DNA from: Microbulbifer guangxiensis
Lineage (GTDB): Bacteria; Pseudomonadota; Gammaproteobacteria; Pseudomonadales; Cellvibrionaceae
Length of the DNA stretch: 64,000 nucleotides
Reading direction: 5' to 3'
Assembly (NCBI RefSeq): GCF_021729075.1
Contig: NZ_JAJSAQ010000004.1
Coordinates: 248,001-312,000, forward strand
Shown in pieces: positions 56,139-64,000 of the stretch. The translations under genes and the position numbers were made by a program. Within the stretch, counting starts at the first letter, position 1; every line of letters begins with the position of its first letter. The notes under the pieces are model-generated. The model was not told where the DNA came from, searched no databases, and saw nothing but the letters and a program-made list of their open reading frames with translations.

Positions 56139-57575
56139 TCACTCCACCTGCACAATGCGTAGCGTATCGGTATTACCACCCACATCCTGGTGGTAACCGC
56201 GTGAGATGAGGACAAAATCCCCGCGCTGCAGGAATTTACGCTTCTTAAGATGGTCGATGGCCTTGCGGTCCCGCTCGATACCATCGAGACCTTCCACCTG
56301 CATGAGCACCGGGTCGACGCCACGGTAGAGCGCCACCCGGTTACAGGTGACCGGATGGCGGCAGAAGGCAAAGATGGGGATATCGGACCGGACCCTGGAC
56401 ATGAGCCGGGCGGTATTGCCGGTCTCTGTCTGGCAGATGATGGCCCGGATATCACGGCAGTGGTTGGCGATGGCCATGGCGGCCATGGCAATACACTCGT
56501 CGCCGGCGGGGTAATTGTCCCGCATCACCCGCGGTGGTCGCCGGGTGGCGCGATGCTTTTCCGCACCGACGATGACTTCCGCCATATGCTCCACGGTTTC
56601 TACCGGATAGTCGCCGGCAGCGGTCTCCGCCGACAGCATGACCGCATCAGTCCCGTCGAGCACCGCATTCGCCACATCGCAAACTTCGGCCCGCGTGGGT
56701 ACCGGGCTGGAGATCATCGACTCCATCATCTGCGTGGCCGTAATCACCACGCGGCTGAGGTGGCGGGCCCGACGGATCAGGTGCTTCTGCACCCCCATCA
56801 GTTCCGCATCGCCGATCTCCACCGCCAGGTCCCCACGCGCCACCATGATGGCATCACTGGCGAGTATCAGCTGGTCGAGCCGGGCTTCGTCCGCGACCGC
56901 TTCCGCGCGCTCCACCTTGGCGACGATGTGTGCCCGCCCCCCAGCCGCATGCAGGAGTTCACGTGCCCTGACGATATCGTCCGCATCGCGGGGAAAAGAA
57001 ACCGCGAGATAGTCCAGCTCCAGTTCGGCGGCGACCTCGATGTCCCGCTGGTCCTTCCCGGTCAGCGCCGGCGCCGTCAGGCCACCACCGAGCTTGTTGA
57101 TGCCCTTGTTGTTGGAAAGCCAGCCGCCGACCTCCACCAGGGTATTGAGCCGCTGCCCTTCCACGCTCTGGACCAACAGCCGCAGGCGACCGTCATCCAG
57201 CAACAGGATATCGCCGGCGCGGCAATCACTGGCCAGCTCCGCATAGTCCACGGAGACACCCTCGGCATTGCCGGCGTTATCACCCCAGCCGGGGTCGAGC
57301 ACAAACGTCGCACCCCGCTCCAGCAGTGCCCGCCCTTCACTGAAACGACCCACACGGATTTTGGGCCCCTGCAGGTCGCCGAGGATGGCCACATGGCGCT
57401 TCTGTCGGCGCGCCTCCTCCCTGACCAGGGCCGCGCGGCGGCGGTGGTCATCATCGTGCCCATGGGAAAAATTCAGGCGAACGGTATTTACTCCAGCCGC
57501 AATAAGCCTGACCAGGACATCCGCCTTGTCAGAGGCGGGTCCGAGGGTGGCAACGATTTTGGTGCGTCGAATCAT
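56139..57575 (-). CDS. pyk: Pyruvate kinase
   Basis: Final glycolytic step, phosphoenolpyruvate plus ADP to pyruvate plus ATP. 478 residues from the ATG at 57575 (MIRRTKIVATLGPASDKADV); upstream ATGs in frame are less likely. Segments: VRLNFSHGHDDDHRRRAALV, the catalytic lysine-metal region around YLAVSFPRDADDIVRA, DAIMVARGDLAVEIGDAEL, VITATQMMESMISSPVPTRA and VMLSAETAAGDYPVE. Length and pattern fit the PykA-type (AMP-responsive) enzyme. Single gene. Confidence 0.96.
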   Translation of the reverse strand: MIRRTKIVATLGPASDKADVLVRLIAAGVNTVRLNFSHGHDDDHRRRAALVREEARRQKRHVAILGDLQGPKIRVGRFSEGRALLERGATFVLDPGWGDNAGNAEGVSVDYAELASDCRAGDILLLDDGRLRLLVQSVEGQRLNTLVEVGGWLSNNKGINKLGGGLTAPALTGKDQRDIEVAAELELDYLAVSFPRDADDIVRARELLHAAGGRAHIVAKVERAEAVADEARLDQLILASDAIMVARGDLAVEIGDAELMGVQKHLIRRARHLSRVVITATQMMESMISSPVPTRAEVCDVANAVLDGTDAVMLSAETAAGDYPVETVEHMAEVIVGAEKHRATRRPPRVMRDNYPAGDECIAMAAMAIANHCRDIRAIICQTETGNTARLMSRVRSDIPIFAFCRHPVTCNRVALYRGVDPVLMQVEGLDGIERDRKAIDHLKKRKFLQRGDFVLISRGYHQDVGGNTDTLRIVQVE

Positions 57576-57749
57576 GCGCAAGCACATCCCTGTGGCGGCG
57601 GTCACTTTTTTACCGGAGTGGTTTTTTCCAGCATAGCCCGTCGCGCTTTTCCACTCGCCGTCGCCCCCAGCAACTAAGCTAGGGGCAGGATGGGTGCACA
57701 GGGAACGCTGCCGCCCCTTTTCTTATGGGCGCAGCAAAGTGAGGTGGCA

Positions 57750-58223
57750 ATGAGTAAATTTGCGCTGTTATGGCTGGCCGGGCTGACACTGGTGATCGCC
57801 GGCTGCCTGGGTCTTGGTACAGACGAACCGCAGGTGGTACAGACTGCCGGCAGCATCAATTCAGTTTGTGCGACTAAATGGCAGCTCAAAAGGCTGCGCG
57901 TCAATGGCGCAGCGGTGCCGATCGAGGAGAATTCCCGCTTCACTTTCGTCTGTAATGCAGAAGGCAATGTGATGGGCAAGAGCGGCATCAATACCTACCG
58001 CGGCAGTGTCCAGATTACCGACAACGGCCTGATGCTGTGGGACACCTCCAGCTTTGCCTCGACAAAAATGGCCGGACCGGCGCCACTGATGGAGCAGGAA
58101 AATACGTACCTGCGCGCTCTGGCTGGCACCCGACAGGCGTTTACCAAGTCCGGTGGTGGCCGCCTGATCCTGCGCGACGCCTCAGGCAATATCTATATCG
58201 AATATGTCAGGGTTGAGCCTTGA
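57750..58223 (+). CDS. META/HslJ-like lipoprotein, copy 1
   Basis: 157 residues from the ATG at 57750 (GAGG upstream). Lipoprotein signal with VIAGC, then a domain with SVCATKWQLKRLRVNGAAVP, FVCNAEGNVMGKSGINTYRG and EQENTYLRALAGTRQAF, the outline of the META domain (HslJ-like). A conserved pair of cysteines may bond. The next gene encodes a similar protein. Role probably in the cell envelope; unknown. Confidence 0.75.
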   Translation: MSKFALLWLAGLTLVIAGCLGLGTDEPQVVQTAGSINSVCATKWQLKRLRVNGAAVPIEENSRFTFVCNAEGNVMGKSGINTYRGSVQITDNGLMLWDTSSFASTKMAGPAPLMEQENTYLRALAGTRQAFTKSGGGRLILRDASGNIYIEYVRVEP

Positions 58224-58298
58224 TGCCGGCCACAGACCCGGAGCGCATTTTAGTGTTTAATATGGCGGACACTTCACCACAATAATGAGAATTGTCCC

Positions 58299-58796
58299 AT
58301 GTTGCCCAGGCCCGCAGTTTTTATTGCCGCCTTCGCATTAGTGCCATCACTCACCGCTTGCGGAATGATGGATGATGCCCCGAACGAAGTGCCAGTGGCA
58401 GAGCAGTCCGTATGTGATCACCAGTGGCTGCTGAAGCGCATGTCCATCGATGGCCGCGAACACCGTTCCAGGCTTCTCTGGCAGACATTCCTGCGCGACC
58501 GCCCTTACTTTACCTGTGATGACCTCGGCTATGTGCGCGGCAGCGCCGGCAACAACCCCTACCTGGGTCGCTTCAGCCTGCAGGAGGACGGCCGGATTAA
58601 CTGGTCACAGATCCCGGAGATCTCCCGTATGGGCAATGTGCGGGAGAGCAGTGAACTTGAGCAGGACTACCTGCGGGCCCTGCCCCTGACAGACAGTCTC
58701 AATGTAGAAGGGGACGCCTTGATTCTGCAGGACGAGGGCGGCATGACACGACTGGAGTTCAGGCGCACCGACAACCCACCCCCCCCGGCCCCCTGA
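58299..58796 (+). CDS. META/HslJ-like lipoprotein, copy 2
   Basis: 165 residues. Lipobox LTAC, then SVCDHQWLLKRMSIDGREHR, YFTCDDLGYVRGSAGNNPYL and ELEQDYLRALPLTDSLNVEG, which align segment by segment with the preceding gene, including both cysteines. Divergence is substantial, so the duplication is old. The tail is proline-rich (NPPPPAP). Followed by a hairpin. Confidence 0.7.
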   Translation: MLPRPAVFIAAFALVPSLTACGMMDDAPNEVPVAEQSVCDHQWLLKRMSIDGREHRSRLLWQTFLRDRPYFTCDDLGYVRGSAGNNPYLGRFSLQEDGRINWSQIPEISRMGNVRESSELEQDYLRALPLTDSLNVEGDALILQDEGGMTRLEFRRTDNPPPPAP

Positions 58797-58821
58797 TCCA
58801 TTCCCCTGTTGCAAAAAAAAT

Positions 58822-58849
58822 GGCGGCCCGTAAGCCGCCTATATTTCTT
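58822..58849 (+). terminator. Weak terminator after the second META lipoprotein
   Basis: GGCGGC / GCCGCC stem, 6-base loop, then an AT-rich TATATTTCTT. Confidence 0.55.
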
Positions 58850-59059
58850 ATGGTCAGAAAATGCCATCGAACCGGGGACACCATTCGGCACCCGCTGTTC
58901 AGGCCCACCACCAGCGATGGGAAACGCAAATCAAAGAGAGAAGAACAACGATCCCGTAGTGAAGTCAGTCGCGGGCAGGACAGGCCGTTCGTTGTGAGGG
59001 CATAGTAGCTTCGGGGCGTGACAAACAGATGACACGCCCTTGAGAGTTGACCGTCTTGC

Positions 59060-59644
59060 TTAACGTCGCCGCTGATGGCGCTCCAGGTTGTCCTGGCGCT
59101 TGCGCTCGCTCTTGCGCAGTAAGACATAGGTGGCACCGAGGCCGCCGTGCTGCTTTTGCGCGCTATGGAAAGCCAGCACCTCGTCCAGTTGCGGCAACCA
59201 GGCGTTGACGCAACTCTTCAGCAGCGCCGGCTGTTTGCGCCCTTCCCCTTTGCCGTGGGTAATCAGGGCGCAGCGCACATCGGCCTCGAGGCAGTCGCGC
59301 ACGAATTCGAACACGGCGCGTCGTGCAGACTCCACAGAGTGGCGGTGCAGATCGAGCCGCGCATCCACCTGGTACTTGCCCAGGCGCAGGTTACGGTAGA
59401 CCCCGTTCTGCACCCCATCGCGCTTGAATTCCAGCGGATCCCAGGGGTCCACAGGCTCGACGAATTCCCCGGCGAGGGGATTGAACTCCTGCACTTTCTC
59501 GTGTGTTGCCGCCTCGCGGCGGGCGCGCAGGTCCAGGACGGCTTCCTGCTGCTTTTTGAGCGGCACGCGGCGCTCCCGCTTCAGGGGTTTCACATCCCCG
59601 AGCTGGCCGAGCGCCTCCTGAAACAGATTGCTGTCATCTGCCAC
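59060..59644 (-). CDS. Smr-domain protein
   Basis: 194 residues. A basic, charged N-terminus leads to an Smr domain: VDARLDLHRHSVESARRAVF, CALITHGKGEGRKQPALLKS and YVLLRKSERKRQ. The LDxHxxx and HGKG motifs are intact. Smr proteins of this size in gammaproteobacteria (SmrA/SmrB group) have nicking or RNA-cleaving activity; SmrB acts on collided ribosomes. Which subgroup this is cannot be settled here. It is preceded by the SDR gene on the same strand. Confidence 0.88.
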   Translation of the reverse strand: MADDSNLFQEALGQLGDVKPLKRERRVPLKKQQEAVLDLRARREAATHEKVQEFNPLAGEFVEPVDPWDPLEFKRDGVQNGVYRNLRLGKYQVDARLDLHRHSVESARRAVFEFVRDCLEADVRCALITHGKGEGRKQPALLKSCVNAWLPQLDEVLAFHSAQKQHGGLGATYVLLRKSERKRQDNLERHQRRR

Positions 59645-59671
59645 TGTTCTACCTCCCCCCGGTGAAACATC

Positions 59672-60544
59672 TTACGGGTCCAGAAACAGGTCCACCGCCA
59701 ACTGGTCGGCCTTGTCCGGATTATGTGCGTATTCGGTGAAATCGGTAACCCCGCGCTCGCGCAACAACTCCTCGTCAATCAGCTGCTGCCCGGAGAGTTC
59801 ACCATTCGGGGTCTGCAGGATTTCAAAGGCGGCGTCCGCCATGATCATCGGCTTGCGGCTCTGTTCAAACATCTCCCGGCTGCCGACAGCGAACTCGATT
59901 GCCGCCGTCGCCACCAGGGTGCGCGGCCACAGCGTTGTGACACTGACGCCGGCCTCCCGCAGCTCCTCCGCCAGCCCCATGCTGAGGATGGTCATGCCAA
60001 ACTTGGACAGCGCATAGGGGGCACAGGGACCCAGCCACTTGGGCTTGAGGTTCAGAGGCGGCGACAGGCTGATGATATGGCCCTGTTTGGACTTCTTCAG
60101 GTACGGAATTGCCAGGTGCGCGGTCAGGTAGACAGCCCGGCTGTTGATGCTCTGCATCAGGTCATAACGCTTGGGGGGCGTATTCTCGACATTGGTGAGG
60201 TTGATCGCCCCGGCGTTGTTGATCACCGCATCGATACCGCCGAATTTCTCCGCGGCCTGAGCCATGGCCTCGGCCAGCTGCGCCTCCTCGCGCACATCCA
60301 CCTGCAACGGCAGCGCCTTGCCGCCGAGGGCCTCGACTTCTTCTGCTACCGAAAAGATGGTACCCGGCAGCTTGGGATGGGGCTCCGCGGACTTGGCCGC
60401 GATGACGATATTGGCCCCGTTGGCGGCGCACTTCAGGGCAATGGCCCGGCCAATGCCGCGGCTGGCACCGGTGATGAAAACAGTCTTGTCCTTCAGGGCA
60501 CCGCTATTACTGGTCAGGGTGGCGAAGGCCTCACTCTCACTCAT
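59672..60544 (-). CDS. Short-chain dehydrogenase, HSDL2-like
   Basis: 290 residues from the ATG at 60544 (MSESEAFATLTSNSGALKDK), with GGAGCAG upstream. Cofactor motif VFITGASRGIGRAIALKCAA, NNAGAI, YALSKFGMTILSMGL with Tyr and Lys; the usual catalytic Ser position reads ISLSPPLNLKPKWLG. This PPLN version is typical of HSDL2-type proteins, thought to act in fatty acid metabolism, here without the SCP2 tail. Overlaps the thioesterase gene by 8 bases, so coupled. Confidence 0.88.
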   Translation of the reverse strand: MSESEAFATLTSNSGALKDKTVFITGASRGIGRAIALKCAANGANIVIAAKSAEPHPKLPGTIFSVAEEVEALGGKALPLQVDVREEAQLAEAMAQAAEKFGGIDAVINNAGAINLTNVENTPPKRYDLMQSINSRAVYLTAHLAIPYLKKSKQGHIISLSPPLNLKPKWLGPCAPYALSKFGMTILSMGLAEELREAGVSVTTLWPRTLVATAAIEFAVGSREMFEQSRKPMIMADAAFEILQTPNGELSGQQLIDEELLRERGVTDFTEYAHNPDKADQLAVDLFLDP

Positions 60545-61001
60545 TGGTCTGCTCCACGGTAGGTTGGTCGGCTCGTACCACAGCCGGGGCATAGATGTCC
60601 CGGAACAGCGCCGGCATCCGCTTCGGTCTGCCGGAAGACAGCTCGATACAGACCAGCTGCCACTGGGCGCGCAGGATCAGGGCACCATCGGAGGGGCGGA
60701 AGACCTGAAAGCGGCGGGTCATGTTCAGGCGGCCATCCACAAGGGTCAGCCAGGTGCCGAACAACAGCTCGTCACCCTCCCTCGCCGCCAGTATATAGTC
60801 GTACTCTGCATGACGGATGGCCATGCCGCGGTCGAGATCCTGGTAATTGGCCACGTCCAGCCCCAGCGCAACACTGTGCGCCCAGCCCGCCCGCTCACAC
60901 CAGCGCACATATTCGGCATTGTTGGCGTGGTGCAGCCCGTCGACGTGTTCGGGGCCCACGGTCACGGACAGTGTGTAAGGCTGCGGCAAATCCCACTGCA
61001 T
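60537..61001 (-). CDS. Hotdog-fold acyl-CoA thioesterase (YbgC/4HBT type)
   Basis: 154 residues from the ATG at 61001, which has GGAGA nine bases upstream. Hotdog motif VGPEHVDGLHHANNAEYVRW with Asp/His residues of the 4HBT active site, MAIRHAEYDYILAAREGDEL, and the DGALILRAQWQLVCIE strand. Likely hydrolyses an acyl-CoA; partner of the coupled SDR downstream. Frame is open further upstream without a better start. Confidence 0.85.
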   Translation of the reverse strand: MQWDLPQPYTLSVTVGPEHVDGLHHANNAEYVRWCERAGWAHSVALGLDVANYQDLDRGMAIRHAEYDYILAAREGDELLFGTWLTLVDGRLNMTRRFQVFRPSDGALILRAQWQLVCIELSSGRPKRMPALFRDIYAPAVVRADQPTVEQTNE

Positions 61002-61080
61002 GACGAATTCTCCAGTCGCGGCCCTCGAGCCTAGGTGATCGACAGCGGGCACTCAAGCCCGGGAGCGACTACCCGACCAA

Positions 61081-61105
61081 CAAAAAAGGCCCCGATTGGG
61101 GCCTT
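61081..61105 (-). terminator. Terminator after secB
   Basis: Minus strand: 8-bp stem AAGGCCCC / GGGGCCTT with a 4-base loop, then a T run. Confidence 0.85.
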
Positions 61106-61127
61106 TTCAGATCGAGAGGGAAGCGGA

Positions 61128-61631
61128 TCAGGCTTCGGCCTTCTCTTCTGCCTGTGCGCCTTCGGCCTGCTTCTGGGCCTGGGCCAGGGCAGAGGCGAAC
61201 AGCGCGTCGAAGTTGATCGGCGGCAACATCAGGGCCGGGAAAGAACCCTTGGTCACAGCGTTGTCCACCACTTCGCGGGCGTAGGGGAACAGGATCTGCG
61301 GGCAGGCGGTGTTCAGCACCTGGGCCAACTGCTGACCTTCCAGGCCCTTCACGGTGAACAGGCCAGCCTGCTTCACTTCCACCAGGAATGCGGTGTCTTC
61401 TTCGAGCTTGACGGTGATGGTCAGGGTCAGGGCAACCTCGTAGAGATCTTCGTCGATCTTGGAGGTCTTGGTGTTCAGTTCCTGGTTGACCTGCGGCTTC
61501 CACTCTTTCTTGAAGACCTCGGCACCCATCGGGGTCTCGAAGGAGAGGTCTTTCAGGTAGATGCGCTGCATCTGGAATTGTACGTTTGGAGCCTCTGCGT
61601 TGGTCGCTGCGCCGTTTTGTTCTTCAGCCAT
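61128..61631 (-). CDS. secB: Protein-export chaperone SecB
   Basis: Tetrameric cytoplasmic chaperone that keeps preproteins unfolded and hands them to SecA. 167 residues; conserved [16 protein letters not shown] near the start, [16 protein letters not shown], and [20 protein letters not shown] with [11 protein letters not shown] close to the C-terminus. Preceded by grxC and yibN on the same strand, the same order as in E. coli. Confidence 0.97.
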   Translation of the reverse strand: MAEEQNGAATNAEAPNVQFQMQRIYLKDLSFETPMGAEVFKKEWKPQVNQELNTKTSKIDEDLYEVALTLTITVKLEEDTAFLVEVKQAGLFTVKGLEGQQLAQVLNTACPQILFPYAREVVDNAVTKGSFPALMLPPINFDALFASALAQAQKQAEGAQAEEKAEA

Positions 61632-61774
61632 GTTACTGCCTGTACTTTATTTAGATGGTTCGTTTTGCCTTCCGTGAGAAAGACTCCCTGTTAGGGTCTT
61701 TCAATTGGGGCCTTTGAAAGCCGTTTCAAGGCCGGAATGCTTGCCGGCGGTGTTTTTGTCCGCCGACGACTGCC

Positions 61775-62035
61775 TCAGCCAGTGGCCGCCAGCAGCTTGT
61801 CCAGCTGGCCACTGCGTTCCGCAGCCATCAGTTCGTCGCAGCCACCCACGTGCTGCTTGCCCACCCAGATCTGGGGCACCGTGTGCTTGCCGGCCTTGGC
61901 CGTCATCTCGGCGCGCAGGGTGGGGTTGCCGTCCACCGCAATCTCGTCGTACTTCACGCCCTTCTTGTCCAGCAGGTACTTGGCCCGGATACAGAAGGGG
62001 CAGAAGCGGGTAGTGTAAATCACGACGTTTTGCAT
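61775..62035 (-). CDS. grxC: Glutaredoxin 3
   Basis: 86-residue dithiol glutaredoxin. Start at 62035 (MQNVVIYTTRFCPFCIRAKY) with CPFC redox motif, then HTVPQIWVGKQHVGGCDELM with the cis-Pro glutathione site. Reduces disulfides using glutathione. Follows yibN by 29 bases. Confidence 0.96.
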   Translation of the reverse strand: MQNVVIYTTRFCPFCIRAKYLLDKKGVKYDEIAVDGNPTLRAEMTAKAGKHTVPQIWVGKQHVGGCDELMAAERSGQLDKLLAATG

Positions 62036-62064
62036 ACTCGTTACCGCAACTCCTCGATGAAAAC

Positions 62065-62457
62065 TCAGCCCTTCACCAGGGGCAGGTTCTGGTTGGCCCA
62101 CTCACTCATGCCGCCTTGGAGGCGACGCACCTGGTAGCCCTCCCGCTTCAACAGGCGGCCTACGGCGCCGGCGTGCTGGCCGAGCTTGTCTGCCACGATC
62201 AGCGGTTTCTCCTTGTATTTCGCCAGCTCGCCGAGTCGACCGGCCACTTCCCCGTGGGGAATGTGGATGGCATCGACGATGTGCCCGGCGTTGAACTCGC
62301 TGCGGTCGCGCACGTCCAGCACGCGGGCGTCCTCAACGTTGATCAACCGCGTCACCTCGTGCACGGAAGCCGGGACACCGGCCCTGTGGCGCTCGGAGAA
62401 CGCAAATGCATAAAGCAAAATCACCAGCAGGCTGACCAGCAGCCACTGCTCGCTCAT
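62065..62457 (-). CDS. yibN: Membrane-anchored rhodanese-like protein without the catalytic cysteine
   Basis: 130 residues: one N-terminal membrane helix (QWLLVSLLVILLYAFAF) and a rhodanese domain (ARVLDVRDRSEFNAGHIVDA, VRRLQGGMSEWANQNLPLVK). The active loop reads IVADKLGQHAGAV, with no cysteine where sulfurtransferases need one, as in E. coli YibN. ATG at 62457; a GTG six codons earlier is an alternative. Start of yibN-grxC-secB, divergent from gpmI. Confidence 0.9.
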   Translation of the reverse strand: MSEQWLLVSLLVILLYAFAFSERHRAGVPASVHEVTRLINVEDARVLDVRDRSEFNAGHIVDAIHIPHGEVAGRLGELAKYKEKPLIVADKLGQHAGAVGRLLKREGYQVRRLQGGMSEWANQNLPLVKG

Positions 62458-62667
62458 AAAGACGAAAAAATCCACTCCGCCCCCAGCTATCTCTGTTGTT
62501 GTTTTGCCGCAGCCCCATGCCGCGGTGCGGCGGCAGTATACACGATTGTGAGCAATTATTAACCAGGAATGCACTGTCCGGCCGGTCGGCGCCCCCTGAC
62601 CGGGAGCCCGGAATCGGGTTAAAATCCGCGTCCGTTTTCCAATCACCGGCACAGGAACCCCCACGCC

Positions 62668-64000
62668 ATGGCATCTGCGCAGTCTCATCCCCAGCACCGC
62701 CCACTGGTCCTGCTGATCCTGGACGGCTTCGGCCACAGTGAAAAGGCCGAGCACAATGCCATTCACGCCGCCAAGTCCCCGGTCTGGGACCGGATCTGGG
62801 CCGAGCGGCCCAGAACGCTGATCCAGACCTCCGGCATGGCGGTGGGCCTGCCCGAGGGGCAGATGGGCAATTCCGAGGTGGGACATATGACCCTGGGGGC
62901 CGGACGGGTCGTGTACCAGAACTTTACCCGCATCAACAAGGCGATCGAGGACGGCGACTTCTTCCGCAATACCGCCTATACCGGCGCCGTGGACAAGGCC
63001 GTCGCCAACGATGGTGCGGTGCATATCATGGGACTGCTGTCCGATGGCGGGGTGCACAGCCATGAGGACCATATCGTTGCCATGGTGACGCTCGCCGCCC
63101 AGCGGGGCGCCAGGCAAATTTACGTACACGCTTTCCTCGATGGCCGCGACACGCCCCCCCGCAGTGCAGAACCCTCGCTCCAGCGACTGATGCAGGTGTG
63201 CGACAGCGTCGGCAATGCCCGCATCGCCACCATGGCGGGTCGCTACTTCGCCATGGACCGGGACCAGCGCTGGGAGCGTGTGCAGCCGGTGTACGACATG
63301 CTGACCAGGGGCGAGGCCGAACACCGTGCCGAAGACCCGCTGGCGGGCCTGACGGCGGCTTACGAGCGCGGTGAAAACGACGAGTTCGTAGCGCCGACAC
63401 TGGTGGGCGAGCCGGCACCGATCGCCGATGGCGACGCCCTGATCTTCATGAATTTCCGTCCGGACCGCGCCCGCCAGCTGACCCGCGCCTTTACCGAAGA
63501 CGCGTTCGACGGCTTCGAGCGTGCTGCCACACCGAAGCTCGCCGATTTTGTCATGACCACCGAATACGCCGCCGACATCCACGCCAGCTGCGCCTTCCCG
63601 CCGGAAGATCTGGTCAACTCGTTCGGTGAGTACATTGCCGGGCGCGGCCTCAACCAGCTGCGTATCGCCGAGACCGAGAAATACGCCCACGTGACCTTCT
63701 TCTTCAGCGGTGGCCGCGAGCAACCCTACGCTGGCGAGACCCGCGAGCTGATCAAGTCCCCCAATGTGGCCACCTACGACCTGCGACCGGAGATGAGCGC
63801 CCCGGAGGTGACCGACAAGCTGGTTGCCGCCATCGGGAGCGGCCACTATGACGCCATCATCTGCAACTACGCCAACGGCGATATGGTTGGCCACACCGGC
63901 GTATTCGAAGCCGCGGTGAAGGCGGTCGAGGCGCTGGACACCTGTGTCGGCCGCGTCGTCGACGCCACCCTGGCCGCCGGTGGCGAAGTGCTGATCACCG
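62668..64000 (+). CDS. gpmI: 2,3-Bisphosphoglycerate-independent phosphoglycerate mutase, 3' end missing
   Basis: Interconverts 3- and 2-phosphoglycerate using two Mn ions and a phosphoserine intermediate. Frame is open from the ATG at 62668 (AGGAA upstream) to the right edge, giving 444 of about 512 residues. Metal/nucleophile motifs: [20 protein letters not shown] and the catalytic Ser in [16 protein letters not shown]; then [31 protein letters not shown] and [16 protein letters not shown]; later [34 protein letters not shown] and [16 protein letters not shown]. Faces yibN-grxC-secB across about 210 bases, a layout also seen in enterics. Confidence 0.97.
   Translation, partial: MASAQSHPQHRPLVLLILDGFGHSEKAEHNAIHAAKSPVWDRIWAERPRTLIQTSGMAVGLPEGQMGNSEVGHMTLGAGRVVYQNFTRINKAIEDGDFFRNTAYTGAVDKAVANDGAVHIMGLLSDGGVHSHEDHIVAMVTLAAQRGARQIYVHAFLDGRDTPPRSAEPSLQRLMQVCDSVGNARIATMAGRYFAMDRDQRWERVQPVYDMLTRGEAEHRAEDPLAGLTAAYERGENDEFVAPTLVGEPAPIADGDALIFMNFRPDRARQLTRAFTEDAFDGFERAATPKLADFVMTTEYAADIHASCAFPPEDLVNSFGEYIAGRGLNQLRIAETEKYAHVTFFFSGGREQPYAGETRELIKSPNVATYDLRPEMSAPEVTDKLVAAIGSGHYDAIICNYANGDMVGHTGVFEAAVKAVEALDTCVGRVVDATLAAGGEVLIT

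Noticed and set aside
62458-63894. Long upstream extension of the rhodanese frame over gpmI
   Set aside because: Antisense to gpmI, and the protein part with a membrane helix and rhodanese domain begins only at 62457.

Overview
The window reads as chromosomal DNA of a GC-rich marine-type gammaproteobacterium. Cellvibrionales, for example a Microbulbifer-like organism, is my inference. It rests on the epd-tkt pair, the methyl-cycle gene order, the gpmI / yibN-grxC-secB arrangement, two large TonB-dependent receptors and a secreted subtilase. Genes are densely packed and most are chromosomal housekeeping or catabolic genes. No rRNA, tRNA, CRISPR array, intact insertion sequence or prophage was seen.

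Layout. 1-9.7 kb: exported proteins. These are a subtilisin-like protease cut by the left edge, a DUF2884-type periplasmic protein, a metzincin-type metalloprotease, a TonB-dependent receptor and a class A beta-lactamase-like serine hydrolase. 9.8-14.7 kb: a DsrE-like protein, a short DTW-domain protein, a small outer-membrane protein, epd and tkt. 14.9-19.7 kb: the activated-methyl cycle, with an ArsR-methyltransferase regulator (SahR-like) followed by metK, ahcY and metF, preceded by two tandem operator-like dyads. 19.7-26.7 kb: an OmpA-like lipoprotein, a HAD phosphatase, a small membrane protein, rsmE and an RND pump with its adaptor. 26.9-34 kb: tex, a VOC protein, a lower-GC patch with a degenerate reading frame and a broken amidohydrolase gene, a RetSat/CrtI-like flavoprotein and ohr. 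34.1-40.9 kb: the histidine-utilisation locus, hutI-hutG divergent from hutC-hutU-hutH, with a HutC-type operator. 41.1-41.9 kb: two small His/Tyr-rich lipoproteins.

41.9-55.7 kb is the most interesting region. It holds a 3-hydroxybutyrate dehydrogenase-like SDR, a LuxR-type response regulator, an operon of two single-hotdog MaoC proteins, acyl-CoA ligase, crotonase and TetR repressor, then an HSL-type esterase, an MFS carrier, an 1121-residue SSS-transporter/histidine-kinase/receiver hybrid (CrbS/MxtR-like) and a second TonB receptor. Three of its promoters carry the same near-symmetric box (core ACCTTGGT). In each, the box centre lies exactly 31.5 bp from a -10-like hexamer, although one copy faces the other way. 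I infer that the kinase and regulator switch on a dedicated uptake and catabolic regulon for an unidentified ester or carboxylic acid.

55.8-64 kb: a tiny lipoprotein, pyruvate kinase, two META/HslJ-like lipoproteins, an Smr protein, an SDR with a thioesterase, then secB, grxC and yibN facing gpmI, which runs off the right edge.

A family of palindromic intergenic repeats, often as inverted pairs, occurs after epd and between ahcY-metF, hutC-hutU and hutU-hutH.
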